From assembly GCF_901709675.1 (NCBI RefSeq), contig NC_051100.1:3658001-3722000 (forward strand): a stretch of DNA of 64,000 nucleotides, written 5' to 3'. Position numbers and translations under genes: made by a program. Under the pieces are notes generated by a model. It searched no databases. It saw only the letters and a program-made list of their open reading frames with translations, and was not told where the DNA came from. Origin of the DNA: Syngnathus acus. Taxonomy: Eukaryota > Chordata > Actinopteri > Syngnathiformes > Syngnathidae. This document shows, one piece after another, positions 1-11,337 of this stretch. How positions within the stretch are numbered: position 1 is the first letter of the stretch; the number at the start of each line of letters is the position of its first letter.

Positions 1-2053
1 AGTGATAATTGTACTCGAAGTTGTGCTGCTAGTTTGTCCCCCACGCCGACACCACCCGCTGGTTTCCATCATGGCCGACATGCGTGCGCTTATGCGGTTG
101 TGCGTGTAACAATGACGACTTGTCTTTCTAAACTCTGCAAAGAGAGGAGGAAAGTCTGATAATCAAACGCGTGCGTTTTCCTCAGACACCGCCCGCCACT
201 GTTGTCGTCATTTTGAGGCCTTCTGGAGTGTTGGCGGGGGAGACAATCATATGCACTTTTACATGTTAAAAAAAAAAGCAATAAATTCTTCCTGTCCGTG
301 TAAACCGTGGACTGGCACAGAGTGAGGCTTTGTAGTGTGTTACAGTTTATAGTTCCTAAACATGGCGTGAGCATTTTTGTGTACAGCAGCTTTTTTCCTC
401 CCGGTCAACTGCTACTGAACGGATGCACTGTTCATGTATTGCGCAAGGGTCAAAGGTGGAGTAATGCGGATGCTCATCCATCCATTTTTTTTTTTTTAAA
501 TGAATCAAAATGAAAAGGCCCGAGTTTGGATCTTGAAGCACGAATAAGAAATCAAAGCAGATGTGTCTTGTTAACGTGGCAAACATATGACGTGACAAAT
601 CCTCATCAACATATAACACGCTCGTACTTTTCGCCTCCCGGGCAACGCTGAAGCATTTGGCTGCATGTACCGCAGTGTGCGTCCACTCCCAGAGGCGTGG
701 ACATGTGGACACTTCATTGCAAAAAGTCCCACAAGGCGGAAAGAGAGCCAGAGAGAGAGAGAGAGAAAGAGGAGGGGGGGGGGGGGGTTAGCTCTTAGAA
801 GTGCAAGATGTACATCCTGCTCCTGCAGATGGTCAGACGTTAACCCTTGCGCTCCTACTTTTTCATTTTACTTGTCCGACAATCCAATTTCCAAAGTATT
901 TCGTGTTAGTACAACTTGTAAATCAAACCGCTGTACGAACAAGAGGCTTAACAGTTTCCCCAAATCTAGCAGTTATAAAAGCCGCAGCTGACTGGAAACG
1001 CCTAAGACGTTGAATCATCCTCCGTTTTCATTGGCCGTACATCAGCCCACCTCCGCAACCCCCGACAGACTCTTCCGGTATGAACAACCCCCCCCCCAGA
1101 TAATTACACGTAGACACAGCACACACACGCTTGCTATTAGTTAGACACCCATGTGACTTAGCAAAAACAAAACAACCGAAAAAATAAACTGGCCTGTATT
1201 GTTACCGCTCTTTATTCTTACACTTTTGTTAAATACACATCCATATGTTCCGGGTTTGAGTATACAGCATCGTGACAGGAGGCACTGAGAAAAAAAAAAA
1301 ATTGTACACTGTAACGTGTGTTGGCAAGGCGGCATTATGGAAAAAAATGTGTAAACATAAAAGATAATGAATATAATAAACTCTGTAGCTGTACCTACTG
1401 CCCTGCTGCAGTGACGTAACAGATAAAAAAAGTACAGGGGGGTACCCAGTTTACAGCGTTGAGGTCACAAATGGCGCATGGTGTCATCACACCACTTTTG
1501 GGACTGGTCAGCAACAACTCACAAACCAGTCAACCCGACTCCAGCTCCTGATGTCACTCACTCGGCCGTGCCCTTTCCGAGACGCACGAATACAACTGCA
1601 GTACATGGAGGAATTACTAAGCATGACTGATTAGTCAGCTGATATATCAGGTTGGTTAAATTTGGTAAAAATCCGCTATTTTCTGCAAAGAACGTTAATG
1701 ACATTCATACATCCTTTGACAATTTTTCTTTCTGATGGAATTAAATACTAAAGAATAAAGTAGTGTCAAACTGTCAAGTATTCTACCTGTATTTTATCTT
1801 TATAATTGTGAGCAGGAATTTAATTTGTAATTCAAAGTACTACTCTATGTGCTCAATAAAATATTCGGAAACATTCTTAGGGGGGCCCAGTCTGGCCCAC
1901 CGACCGTCGGTTTCCCCACCCCTTGCTTTAAATACTGTAGACATTTGCATGTAATGAATTAAAAAAAAAAAAAAAAAAAATACAGTGAAGTTAACTCTTC
2001 CTCATCTTGCTGTGGTTAAAAAAAAAATATACAAAAAGTAAAAGTTGCTAGCC
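1..2053. other. 3' flank of marveld1, no coding sequence seen
   Basis: No reading frame here resembles a known protein. The right part probably carries the 3' UTR of the minus-strand marveld1 gene. Possible poly(A) signals read on the minus strand are ATTAAA at 1819-1824 and AATAAA at 1211-1216, but neither is proven. The region also holds a GA-rich tract ending in a G run (about 745-787), a C run near 1090 and a 20-base A run at 1961-1980. The extent of the UTR is inference; an RNA-seq track or 3' EST would set it. Confidence 0.5.
745..787. repeat. GA-rich purine tract ending in a G run
   Basis: A (GA)n-like tract is followed by an unbroken run of about 14 G. It is a simple low-complexity sequence with no coding content. 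Confidence 0.8.
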
Positions 2054-2551
2054 TCAGATGACCGTCTGCTCCCCTCGGCTCTTCCTGCAGGCCCCGTAGA
2101 CCACCGAGAGCAGGAAGGCCAGGCAGCACAGGCAGGCGAACACGGCGGCCGTCAGGTAGACCTTGTACAGACACAAGTGCTTGTACTGCGCCAGGTTGCA
2201 GTAAGAATTGCGATCCGTCTTGTACACCATGACCCCCACGGCGGGCAGGTAGAGCGCGACGGCGGCCACGTCGAGCGCCAAGTTGCTGCACAGCCAGCGC
2301 GGACCGCCCACCACGGGCACGGCGTCCTGCTTGTCCAGCAGCGTGACGAAGAACAGGCCCAAGCACAGGAGCCAGAAGAGCACCGCCACAAAGAGCACGA
2401 AGTGGATGGAGCCCTCGTACTTGTTGGCGGCGATGGTGACCCACAGGCCTGCGCCGAAGACGATCTGAAGGAGGCGGGTGACCCCCGGGAAGCTCCGAAG
2501 GAACTTGACCATGTGCTGCCTCACCTGCGGCTGCGCTTGCTGGGGTGCCAT
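2054..2551 (-). CDS. marveld1: MARVEL domain-containing protein 1 (four-pass membrane protein)
   Basis: This 165-codon open frame starts at an ATG read from 2551 and stops with TGA at 2054-2056. The start context has G at -3 and G at +4. The product has a short Gln/Pro N-terminus (MAPQQAQPQV) and four hydrophobic segments at about residues 24-43, 49-72, 86-110 and 131-153, the MARVEL layout. I recognise MARVELD1 from ANKYEGSIHFVLFVAVLFWL after TM1, the RWL segment before TM3, and NSYCNL-x-x-Y-x-x-x-C-x-Y in the loop before TM4. Human MARVELD1, as I recall it, is about 173 residues, so this one is full length. The family sits in plasma and intracellular membranes; its molecular role is poorly defined. 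The frame stays open upstream to an ATG at 2830, but that 93-residue stretch is Arg-rich and unlike the family, so I chose the internal ATG. The tail ends EQTVI, which fits a class I PDZ ligand. The neighbour on the other strand is pcdh15, with no functional link known. Confidence 0.9.
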   Translation of the reverse strand: MAPQQAQPQVRQHMVKFLRSFPGVTRLLQIVFGAGLWVTIAANKYEGSIHFVLFVAVLFWLLCLGLFFVTLLDKQDAVPVVGGPRWLCSNLALDVAAVALYLPAVGVMVYKTDRNSYCNLAQYKHLCLYKVYLTAAVFACLCCLAFLLSVVYGACRKSRGEQTVI

Positions 2552-2950
2552 CGCTTCTCTTCTGCCTCGTTCTCTTGCTTGCAATCCCCTCTTCCTCCTC
2601 CTCCTCCGAGCGCCCTGTTCCCGAGCAGGGCGGGTGCGTTGTGCCAGCTGCAAACAGCTGGCAACTTTGGACAAAAATTGTCTGCAAAAATCGGAGGCCA
2701 ACGAACGAAGGAGTTCTTGTACCAAAAAAAAGAGCGGAGAAAAAGGAGGAACTCTGCGTTCTTTCCGAGGGGTTTCAAAATGAAAAGCCGTCTTCTTGTG
2801 TGTTTCGTCTTTTCCGTTTCCCCCGCTCAATACAGCGTCTCTGTTGTTGGGGTGGGCTGGCCGAGATTTTCAGCGAGCTCCTCCCTTCTTTCGCCACTCA
2901 CATTTGGGCTGCACATTCTTTGGGCCACGGATGAGCGCTGAGATTTTGTT
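2552..2950 (-). promoter_or_regulatory. marveld1: 5' leader and probable promoter region of marveld1
   Basis: The sequence directly upstream of the marveld1 start is GC-rich nearest the gene. It holds purine-rich blocks on the minus strand, including a run of Arg/Gly codons that is open but not protein-like. No TATA box stands out. The transcription start cannot be fixed from sequence alone. Assignment as leader plus promoter rests on position only. Confidence 0.4.
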
Positions 2951-5900
2951 TGTCAGGGGAGCCGGGAGGATTAGCCTGGGTTGTAAGTGGAAGTTAAGAA
3001 AGTCATGTGCATGCATATCTGGTGTCCTTTTTTATTTTTATATATCAAGTTAATCTGCAAATGTGACATATTTCCAAGCTTCTTTTCCTAGGTAACCTTT
3101 TATGAGGAAACACTGTAAAACTGTTTAAATTCTGCAATGACTAACAGTAATGAATTGCCACAAGTGAGTTGTATACTTTAAATTGGGTGGAAAGTTGATA
3201 TTTTTTGTACTTCTGTGGGAATCTTGGAAAGACACATTTTTAATTAAATACTATTTACAAAAATGTGGTCACTGAATAAAACAAACACACTATGTCATTA
3301 GCACAAACTGTTAAGGTTTTTCTTAATACTTTAATGGGGAAATACATCCAAAAAAGCAGCGGCAATGAATAGTTTACTGAATTATCACAGGTGGGCAGGT
3401 ACATTTTAGTGTCTGAATTGGAACAGGGATATCCTAGGCCACCTTTGGGTCCGTTGGGGGTCCTTATTTGAGATAATTAAAAACACCTGCCCATACCTTC
3501 TGGTTTGGCCCTAATTCTGACAGGATTTAAAATACATTTGAGTAAAAGAGCGAGCATAAGTAAGTCCGTTTTCCTCTCTATCCATTGTTCAGCTAACTAT
3601 GATGTGCCAAACCGTTGTGATTGGTTAAATATATGTACATCTTTTTATTTGCATATTTGTGTATTGGTTACTGGTCGAACTTTTCCGCTTTTACATGAAC
3701 TGAACTTAAATATCTTTTTTCTAAGCATATAAAAAGCCAATTTATAAAAAAAAAATAATAATAATAATGCATATAAAAAGCCAATTTCTAGAAAAATAAT
3801 AATGCAAGATAACCTGCCGGAATGTTATTTTCTTCCCTTCTACTTGCTTCGCATTCATTCCAGAGAAAACTTGGCAGTACATCCAATCGGCCACTAGATA
3901 GTGCTATAAACACTTGCAGAACATAAAACTTGATGTGACCATTATGTTGACTTCCCATTTTTAAGAGCAACATTAATCATAGAGGAAACTTTGCCATACT
4001 GTGTATTACGCGCATGTAATCCCTCTATCTCCTAAAGCTGTGGAGGAAGGTGGGAGCAGCACTTTATTTCTTTATGGATGAGTCTGGTGTTGTGGGGAGA
4101 CGGGTGTGTGGGCATCTGTCAACATGAGTCATCTCTGGTGTTGAGTGAAAAGGCGCTCGATGTATTAAATACTGATCTCATCCATCATGAAGGAATTCAA
4201 TATGACGGATTATCGTGATACAATATCACCAAGTGGTGCATTTTACACCATTGTGCTTTCCATGATGCTACTACGGTGAACATCACCTCCATTTTTCTTC
4301 TTCTCTGTCCTCATAAATACGCTTGTGTTCCCTCCGTTGGCTGGAGCTCGTTTCGCCGCCGCTGTTTGAGACATCATCGCAGTGAACCAATTTCGTGTAA
4401 CCTCACAAGGACAACTAATAATACTCCCGTTCGAGAGTTCACTCTTGGCACTTGCCAGTGTGGACTCCTTTTTTGTTTTAAATGGCTCATGCAATCTTTT
4501 CATTTTAGTCCGGTGCTGGTTTTCTTCTGCATTTTCTAACGTGACCTCTCCATCATTTTGGGGCATGCACAAAAAGCCTTTAGTCCCCTAAAGTAACAAA
4601 GGCGCTGGTGAGCTATGAGCCCAGGCCTTTTATTGGCTTTCTGCACATCCACAAGAGACTCTAAAGCACAGCGATGGACGGCCACCAGTCCAGGCAGGTT
4701 GTTATTTATTTTTTTGTGGATAACATGGGCTGTTATTATAAGAAAATGGCAACATTTAAATTTGGAATGGTGATAAGATTTTTTCTGGTCTGGCATTCAG
4801 TCAAGCTGTTTGAACCACCTCAGATCTTTTCCTTCATAAAAGTGCAGCTGCTTATGTTATTTTATTTTTTACTGAGGTCTTGCAATAGCGCCATTAACAA
4901 CAGGCTGCACTCAAGCACTTTTGTTAAGAGCCCCCGGGAACAAGTAAAACGCATTTCTTTTCACAGTATGCTAATGTGATCTTTTCACCGTATTATATAT
5001 TTTTTTTGCTCTTTTGCCGATAAAACTTCTTATCAGTCGCCTCACACCTGCGCTGCCTCTAGCTGCCTTTTGCCCGTTATTGTGCTTTGGCTATTTAGGA
5101 CAATCGGGCCCACGCTTCAAGCTAAATGTGTGCTGTTTTATGCTTTATGGCTTTTGAAAAATGGATCACTTAATGGATTTTCATTCAATTGCCTCTATAA
5201 CTTGTAAGCACTTCTCACGGCTGCTTGAAATTTTTGAACGATAGTGGCCGCCAGGGTTTCTTTACTCCATATCCACTAAATATATCTCTCTATATAGTTC
5301 CATGCTAAATATTTCTGGTTTAATGTGCTAGCATTGTAAACTTGAGCTTTGTAGATGCCATGTCATGGCCAACTTCTGACGTGAGGCATTTATTTCTTTA
5401 TTTAGTGTCGACTCACGTTACCGTAAATTACACTTGAGGAAAAATGATCCCTTGTGTGTGATTAAAATATATTTTTCCTCTCTTCTCCTTGAAAATAGAA
5501 GATTTGGCTAACACTTGTGGATGACTAGTGTCCCCTCCCTGACCCCTTCAAGCTCCCCCACAAAGGGGTGATGACTGTAATTTTGTGGCTGCAGGCAAGG
5601 CGGCCCATCGTGCCAGCCATCGCGGGGATAAACATTTCTCTCATAACTGCTGGGCATCGTCTCCTCAGATGTTGGCAGAAATAAACAAACCCTGCGTGTT
5701 GCGTTGTCGCAAAAACGGGCCCCCGCTTTGCGCCTCCAACGTGGCTCGATGCGGCAGTAACACCTCCCTTGCTATTGATTTACTCCGATTAATTAACGCC
5801 GGGTGTGTATTATGTGGGCATCAGTTTGGAAATAACGTGCATTGACAAGCTAGCTCTAGCTGAGGGGGACAGAAGCTCACAGGGTTCCAGAAAATGCCAG

Positions 5901-6199
5901 ACAACAGACTGAGGAGGGATACAAACAAATCTCTTGGAGAAAGGTCGGACTCATGGCACAGAAGCATCACGTCTGTGGGAGCTTTGGCGCCCCGGTGATG
6001 TTCAAAACATAGATGGAAGCTTATCAAACTTTTTTTTTTTAAGCAGAAAATCACTTTTTCCTTATAGAAGAAAATTCCTTTTACTCTAAAAAAAAAAAAA
6101 AAAAAAGTTTCAAAATGTTTATGCCTCTTCTAGTGAAAGTTTAAATGTTTTGTTTTTAACTTGAATTTGACTACGTGATTATCTAACATTAGTTCTTGT
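2951..6199. other. Intergenic DNA between marveld1 and pcdh15
   Basis: This is AT-rich sequence with only short random open frames. A local tandem duplication lies at 3725-3805 and an A run at about 6089-6106. I see no gene, RNA gene or intact mobile element. It separates two divergently transcribed genes, so it may contain control elements for either. Confidence 0.6.
3725..3805. repeat. Two-copy tandem duplication with AAT-repeat interior
   Basis: The block GCATATAAAAAGCCAATTT occurs at 3725 and again at 3769, each followed by an A-rich (AAT)n stretch. The unit is about 44 bp in the first copy and slightly shorter in the second. It looks like a local slippage duplication. Confidence 0.8.
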
Positions 6200-6759
6200 C
6201 ATACCACTACAGTCCAAATGCGCCCGGGAGATGAGTATGCTGAATCAACGCTGGGTGGCGCCAGAGAGCAACAAAAGAACACAGTGAGAGAGGGGGAGCG
6301 GAGCCGAGGGACTCTCTCAGGTTGTCTCCCTTTCCCGATTCCACTCTTTGCAGCCGCGTGAATGGATGGATGTACGTTCGTGTGACCATGTGAGCCACCT
6401 GTCATGGCAGGGATGGAACCAGGAAAACTCCCTCGCTGGGAGGAGATCCACGCTCGGCTCCACAGTCGCCTGGATCCTTGAACGCATCACTTCAACTTTA
6501 GCCGGTGCGCGCGGAAGAAAGTGAACCGGTTGCACGCCGTCACCAGGGCAGGCTGCCTGGAGGGGAGAGAGAAGATTATAGACGGCCGGGATTGGGGGGA
6601 AGCTGCCCCCTTTGGGAGATTATAGGCTTGAGCACATGTGAAGGACATATACCGAAGAGGATTAGGTCATGTGCACTCCTGCCTACTTGTCATCTCTCCC
6701 CGTCTGAACATTTGCGCAATGACCTTTGGCGCACTTGGAATACAACGGACGCGTTTGAG
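6200..6759 (+). other. pcdh15: Candidate non-coding first exon of pcdh15
   Basis: This stretch is more GC-rich and less repetitive than its surroundings. It ends at a good splice donor: the last exon base would be 6759, followed by GTAAGC. It lies upstream of the ATG-bearing exon 2 on the same strand, about 31 kb away, and vertebrate PCDH15 is known to have a non-coding first exon followed by a very long intron. I cannot place the transcription start, so the left border is approximate. A 5' RACE product or RNA-seq read joining 6759 to 37564 would confirm it. An unrelated lncRNA exon or chance donor is possible. Confidence 0.45.
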
Positions 6760-7369
6760 GTAAGCAAGACAAAAGCACATTTTAAAATGACAAATGGTAA
6801 AGCTCTCATGCATTGCGTTATTTTAGCATGACAGACATATTTTGTGCGTCGTGAGAGGTTTCCGTACATTTTCCAGTCGACAATCTTAAGACTCTTTAAA
6901 TGGGCATCTTCAGATAAGTTAGACGGTTAATTACCCACGTAGCGTGTTCCATCAAGTGTCCCGGGGAGTCGACACTTCTCGGAGCAGCGGAGGCTGAAGG
7001 CAATTTCCAGGGGAGGCTCCGAATTGAACGGCGATCGATACTTGCTAAAGTGCGTTCAAATGTGTGTCATAAAAAATGAAAGGGGGAAAAAATTAGCCTC
7101 CTTTCATTTGGGCCAGAAAATGTGATGCACCATCGAATGTTTTATTATTGGAAGTAAATTTTGTTCGGAACAGGAAAAGTCGTATAAGACAAGTGCCGCC
7201 TGAAAGAAATAAAGGGTTCATCAAAAAACAAGGCAGAGCTTCCGATACGTGAGGTATAAAACGATTCAAGTGCAGTGCGATTTGAAAGTGGAACGATTTA
7301 ATTCGATATGCTACGGCTCACTTTGAGAGGCTGTGCTGGAGTGACTTTTGACTGTCCGCCGATTTGTGA

Positions 7370-7383
7370 CCACTAGAGGGAGC
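7370..7383 (+). promoter_or_regulatory. CTCF-like motif
   Basis: CCACTAGAGGGAGC matches 13 of 14 positions of the vertebrate CTCF core CCASYAGRKGGCRS. It lies about 0.6 kb downstream of the candidate pcdh15 exon 1 donor. Binding is not shown by sequence alone. Confidence 0.45.
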
Positions 7384-7704
7384 GCCAGTGGTAAACACAC
7401 CACACTTTGAGAATCATTTGTCAAACCCACACACAGACGGCGCAATTAAATATTCATGAGCTCATCTTCCAAAGAAAGTGAAGCTTTCTCGGAAAAAACG
7501 CACAAATAGTTCTGGTGTAAAAGTTAAAGTGCTCACGCATTTAGCTCTTACTGAACATCTCCGAGTGCACTCAAAGTTCACCAGCGTAGTCTGAGTCGAC
7601 TGGCATGAACCTGGTCTAGAGTTCACACGTCCAATAATGCTTGTCTCTAGCCGACAACATAATTGACGTTTTCGCTCGAAAGCCTTTGTAATTGGGTATC
7701 GTTG

Positions 7705-7718
7705 CCACCAGATGGCGA
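7705..7718 (+). promoter_or_regulatory. CTCF-like motif
   Basis: CCACCAGATGGCGA matches 13 of 14 positions of the CTCF core consensus, in the same orientation as the motif at 7370 and about 335 bp from it. Confidence 0.45.
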
Positions 7719-10700
7719 CATTGCATTTTAAAATGGAGAATTTAGGTCAAAAATGTTTTCAATCGAAATGACAAAAAAATTGTCAACGTAAACTCGACTA
7801 TTGTCTAAAAGAAACATCCTGACTTTCAATCTTGTGGCGACCGAAAATCGCACGGAAACAAGGAAAACGACAGTTTGAGCACTTGCGAAAGTTTCGTTTC
7901 AGCCCAACTGCAACGATAAATGACAAAACTTTACTTTTCGAAATTGCCCTGCAACGTCAAGTGAATTAAACACCCAATTTATGCTCTTCTGCTTTTTTTT
8001 TTGCCCAATTCTCTTCGCCTTTTCGCCAATACCGCAGAATTTGCCATCTACTGACAGGAGCTTATCTAATAGGATGAAATTCCAAATAGTGTTAGCGTAT
8101 CTGCGCATAACATCGGCACTCCTTCCAATGAGTAAAGCCTCCGTGATCCTGTTATCCTGTTCTTGAAGGATGTGTTTCACATAGCCCCTCTTCTCTGATG
8201 TGGATTTAGCTGATGAGAACCCTGCTGAGCCGTATCCACAGGTTTTTACTGAGGGGTGCTGTGGCAGGGGGGTGGTGAGCGTGCTACATGCGGGGAATCC
8301 TTAAAAAGAGAGATATTATTTTTTTTGCTGCAGGATGTCTCCATCAGTCAGGAGCCGGGCTCGGCCTCTTTGCACGGGCTCACGTTTGGGGAAATAAGAG
8401 CTGAAGAGAGCAGCTCGGTTCAGGCCGGTTGTGAAGGCGCCATTGATATTCCGCTTGTGTCTTGCTCCATAGGCGGCTCGTTGTCACGGTTCGCGCGGTG
8501 AAATCCAGCTTGATCACCGCTCGCTTGGGAGAAACCAACCGGCTAATTTCATTGAATGTTAAAAGGAGGGACATACTCTGGGATATTGACTTGTGTACAA
8601 ATTGTCGGGTCTCCGGGGAAGTGGAACTGATTAGGAACGCCCGAGTGAGGCTTTTGTAATCTGTTGGGAATTTTGCCGGATTGTGATGCCATGACGTCAT
8701 ACTGCTCTTACACAAAAGCACTTTCAAACCGTCTTGTGCGCAGGCGCTATACAGATTAGCATTATTTGGTTTTGGCATGTGCGAGTCGGCGATCGGGTGA
8801 TGAAGCGCTGCCTTCTCGAGTGAAAATTGTGCTGTGAAAACAAACTCCAAATGCTTTGGCCAAGTGGTTGCTTGCCTAGTTGCAACGCGATTGTCGTCAT
8901 AGTAACGGAATCCATATTCTACATTTACTCCGCAGTACTGGCAAGGGTTGAGTAGTTGCTCATTTTCATGATCGAAACTGCCCTCCCACTCGACTGTTAG
9001 AAGTGGGTACTTGAGTTTTTTATCCTTTGGGTATTTTGATTGAAGAACGTCTGAAAAACACCTGAGGACTGTTTTAAATTGGACATAAAAAAAAAAAAGT
9101 CTGATTTTTTTTCTATAAACACTTGCTTGGTGGATGACACAACAACTTCTTTTCAGATGAACTGGGGCAAAAATGAGAAATTTCTAAGCGGTTAGCATCA
9201 TTTACGCTAGCATGCTAGCTAATACTCGTGATGAGCTTCATGTGAAGATGGTTCGTTAGTGTTTTGAGGACTGGACAATTTTTTTTTTTTTTAATGTAAT
9301 GAGTTCATGACATGCTAGACGTGTGGAGTTGATGTTTCACGGTCTTCTTCCTGCTTTGCTGCCATTTTTTTGCTTACTGCTCCCAGTATGTTCCCTGCTT
9401 TGTTTACATTGAAGCAGATTGTTTGTATTTCCCCACAACCAAATTTAGCAGGCTGATGACATTGCATCGCTTCGACCTTCCAGCATCCTGGCGCAAGCTG
9501 TTTTGCGTGTTTGTTTCATGCACTCGGCACCACCTCGACTCGTTATGGGCGGGGGCCCCGTAGGGCTCCTTCATTTTCACCGATTTGAAGATGGGCTGAG
9601 AATTAAGAGATCTTAGAGCGGCTCCGCTGCATCCCTGATTTCAAAGGCTTCCTTTTTTTTTTTTCTCTCTCAATGGCGTCAGGTGCAGTCGTGGCACACT
9701 GTGTGGCCGTTCAGCGTCCTCCTGAAGATTTATGGTCGGCCGAGTAGAAAGATTTATCTGTCCCGAGTGCATGAAATTGCAATGCTCTGCAGTATTACGT
9801 CCAGGGCCGGCGTGGGTGACTGGTTCGCCAAAAGGGTGGCCAGGGAGGGAGGGGGGCAAAAAACCCCGTCAAGTTCCAGTTCAGGTAGACGTGATCAAGG
9901 CTTTTTTTTGGTGTCAACTTCTCTTTTGCTCAAAGAGCCAACAGAAATAAGCACATAGGAGTAACCGCTGGGGAGCCACAAAAAAAAAAAACTCATCGGA
10001 GGAGTCGTACAAATAAGTTTTGATGAGTCGCTCGTACTCGAGTGCAAAAGTTTACAAGTGGTTGCAGGAGGACGATTTTGACGAGGCTGCCTTGCCTTCC
10101 AAAAGTTAGCTTAGAAGTTGCTGCTCATTTGCATTTCATTATTTTCTATTTCCCGCAGAGACGCGGGCAGAATCCATATCTGGCATGCCGTGCGAGGCGA
10201 GTTTTCGGGCTTATGTATCCTCGAGCGCACTCTGGTCCAACATCTTGCGACGCCAGCAAGCGGCGGTTTGTCTCCCCGCCGCCGGTGACCGTCCCGGTGT
10301 CTGTCTTCTAAATGGACAAACATTGACAGAGGCGGGTCGAACTGACTTTCAAGTGCTTGTTGTCAGCCCTGTGTTCCTTCTTGACGACGGCGGTTGTTTG
10401 CACTCAGACGAAAATCATTTGGAAGATAAGGTACTCCACTGCGTGAAACTGCACTTCAAGTGGATTTAGTACTGTGCTCGTAAGTGATCCTCGCTGTATC
10501 GTGAAAGTCAGGGGAGGCGATCAGTGTGTTGTTGTCTGCGGTGCTCAATTCGTTTATCAAGAACCTGATTATGCAAAATGCATGATCTGAAATGAGTGTG
10601 ATCTTTAAGTGTTAAAAAAATAAATGGGAAGAGGACTTTAGTGACTGCTTTCATGAGTGAAAATACAGCCCGCGCTTTAACTTTGTCTTCCAGGGGGCTC

Positions 10701-11323
10701 GCGTGCACAAGCAGCCACCCCATAGCTCCGCCCCTGGTTGCTGATTTTGTGTTTCCATACCTTAACTTGCTTGAGAGAACCAGTTTCATGACTTAATTTA
10801 TTTATTTATTTTTTATTTTTTTGCATGATCTCAGTTTTGCATAATGGAGACGTATTGGAGACGATTGGGAAGCCGCAAAGCGTGCTAATTGATCCCCCTT
10901 CCTCATTTTCCCCTCATTGGCCATAAATGTCAAAACAGTCAATAAGATTGCGAGCCGGACTTTTTCCCCGTTGATCTTCGACTGCGAACTTCACCCGCGC
11001 CTCCGCTAGAGCAAAGGCGGACCACCGCGTAAGAAATCAGTGTCTTGCTCTCCGCCGAAGCATGAAGGGAGATGATTGCATATCGTGTAAGTCATCTCCG
11101 TCCACCAATGCCAACAGTCTCCAAATGAATCAGGAGCCGACTGGCTGTGAATATTAAAACGCGACGCTTTGTGGATACAATACTGATTTGTTCCTTTCCT
11201 TCTCCTTGTCCTCACTTCCTTTCGTATTTGTTGTTGTCACGCTACAATATGGCTCAACTATCCCGTACAGGCCCCAGATGGCCCAACTGTGAAACTCTTT
11301 GTGGCAGGCTGATAGTAAAATGG

Positions 11324-11337
11324 CCACAAGAGGGCGC
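11324..11337 (+). promoter_or_regulatory. CTCF-like motif
   Basis: CCACAAGAGGGCGC matches the CTCF core except for A at the fifth position, and is flanked by GC-rich sequence. It has the same orientation as the two motifs near 7.4-7.7 kb. Confidence 0.45.

Noticed and set aside
2552-2830. N-terminal extension of marveld1 to an upstream in-frame ATG
   Set aside because: The 93 added residues are Arg/Gln-rich, have no membrane or family similarity, and the internal ATG has a good context and a family-like N-terminus.
2045-2941. 298-codon plus-strand frame opposite marveld1
   Set aside because: It is an antisense shadow of the GC-rich marveld1 coding region; the minus-strand product has clear MARVEL features and this one has none.
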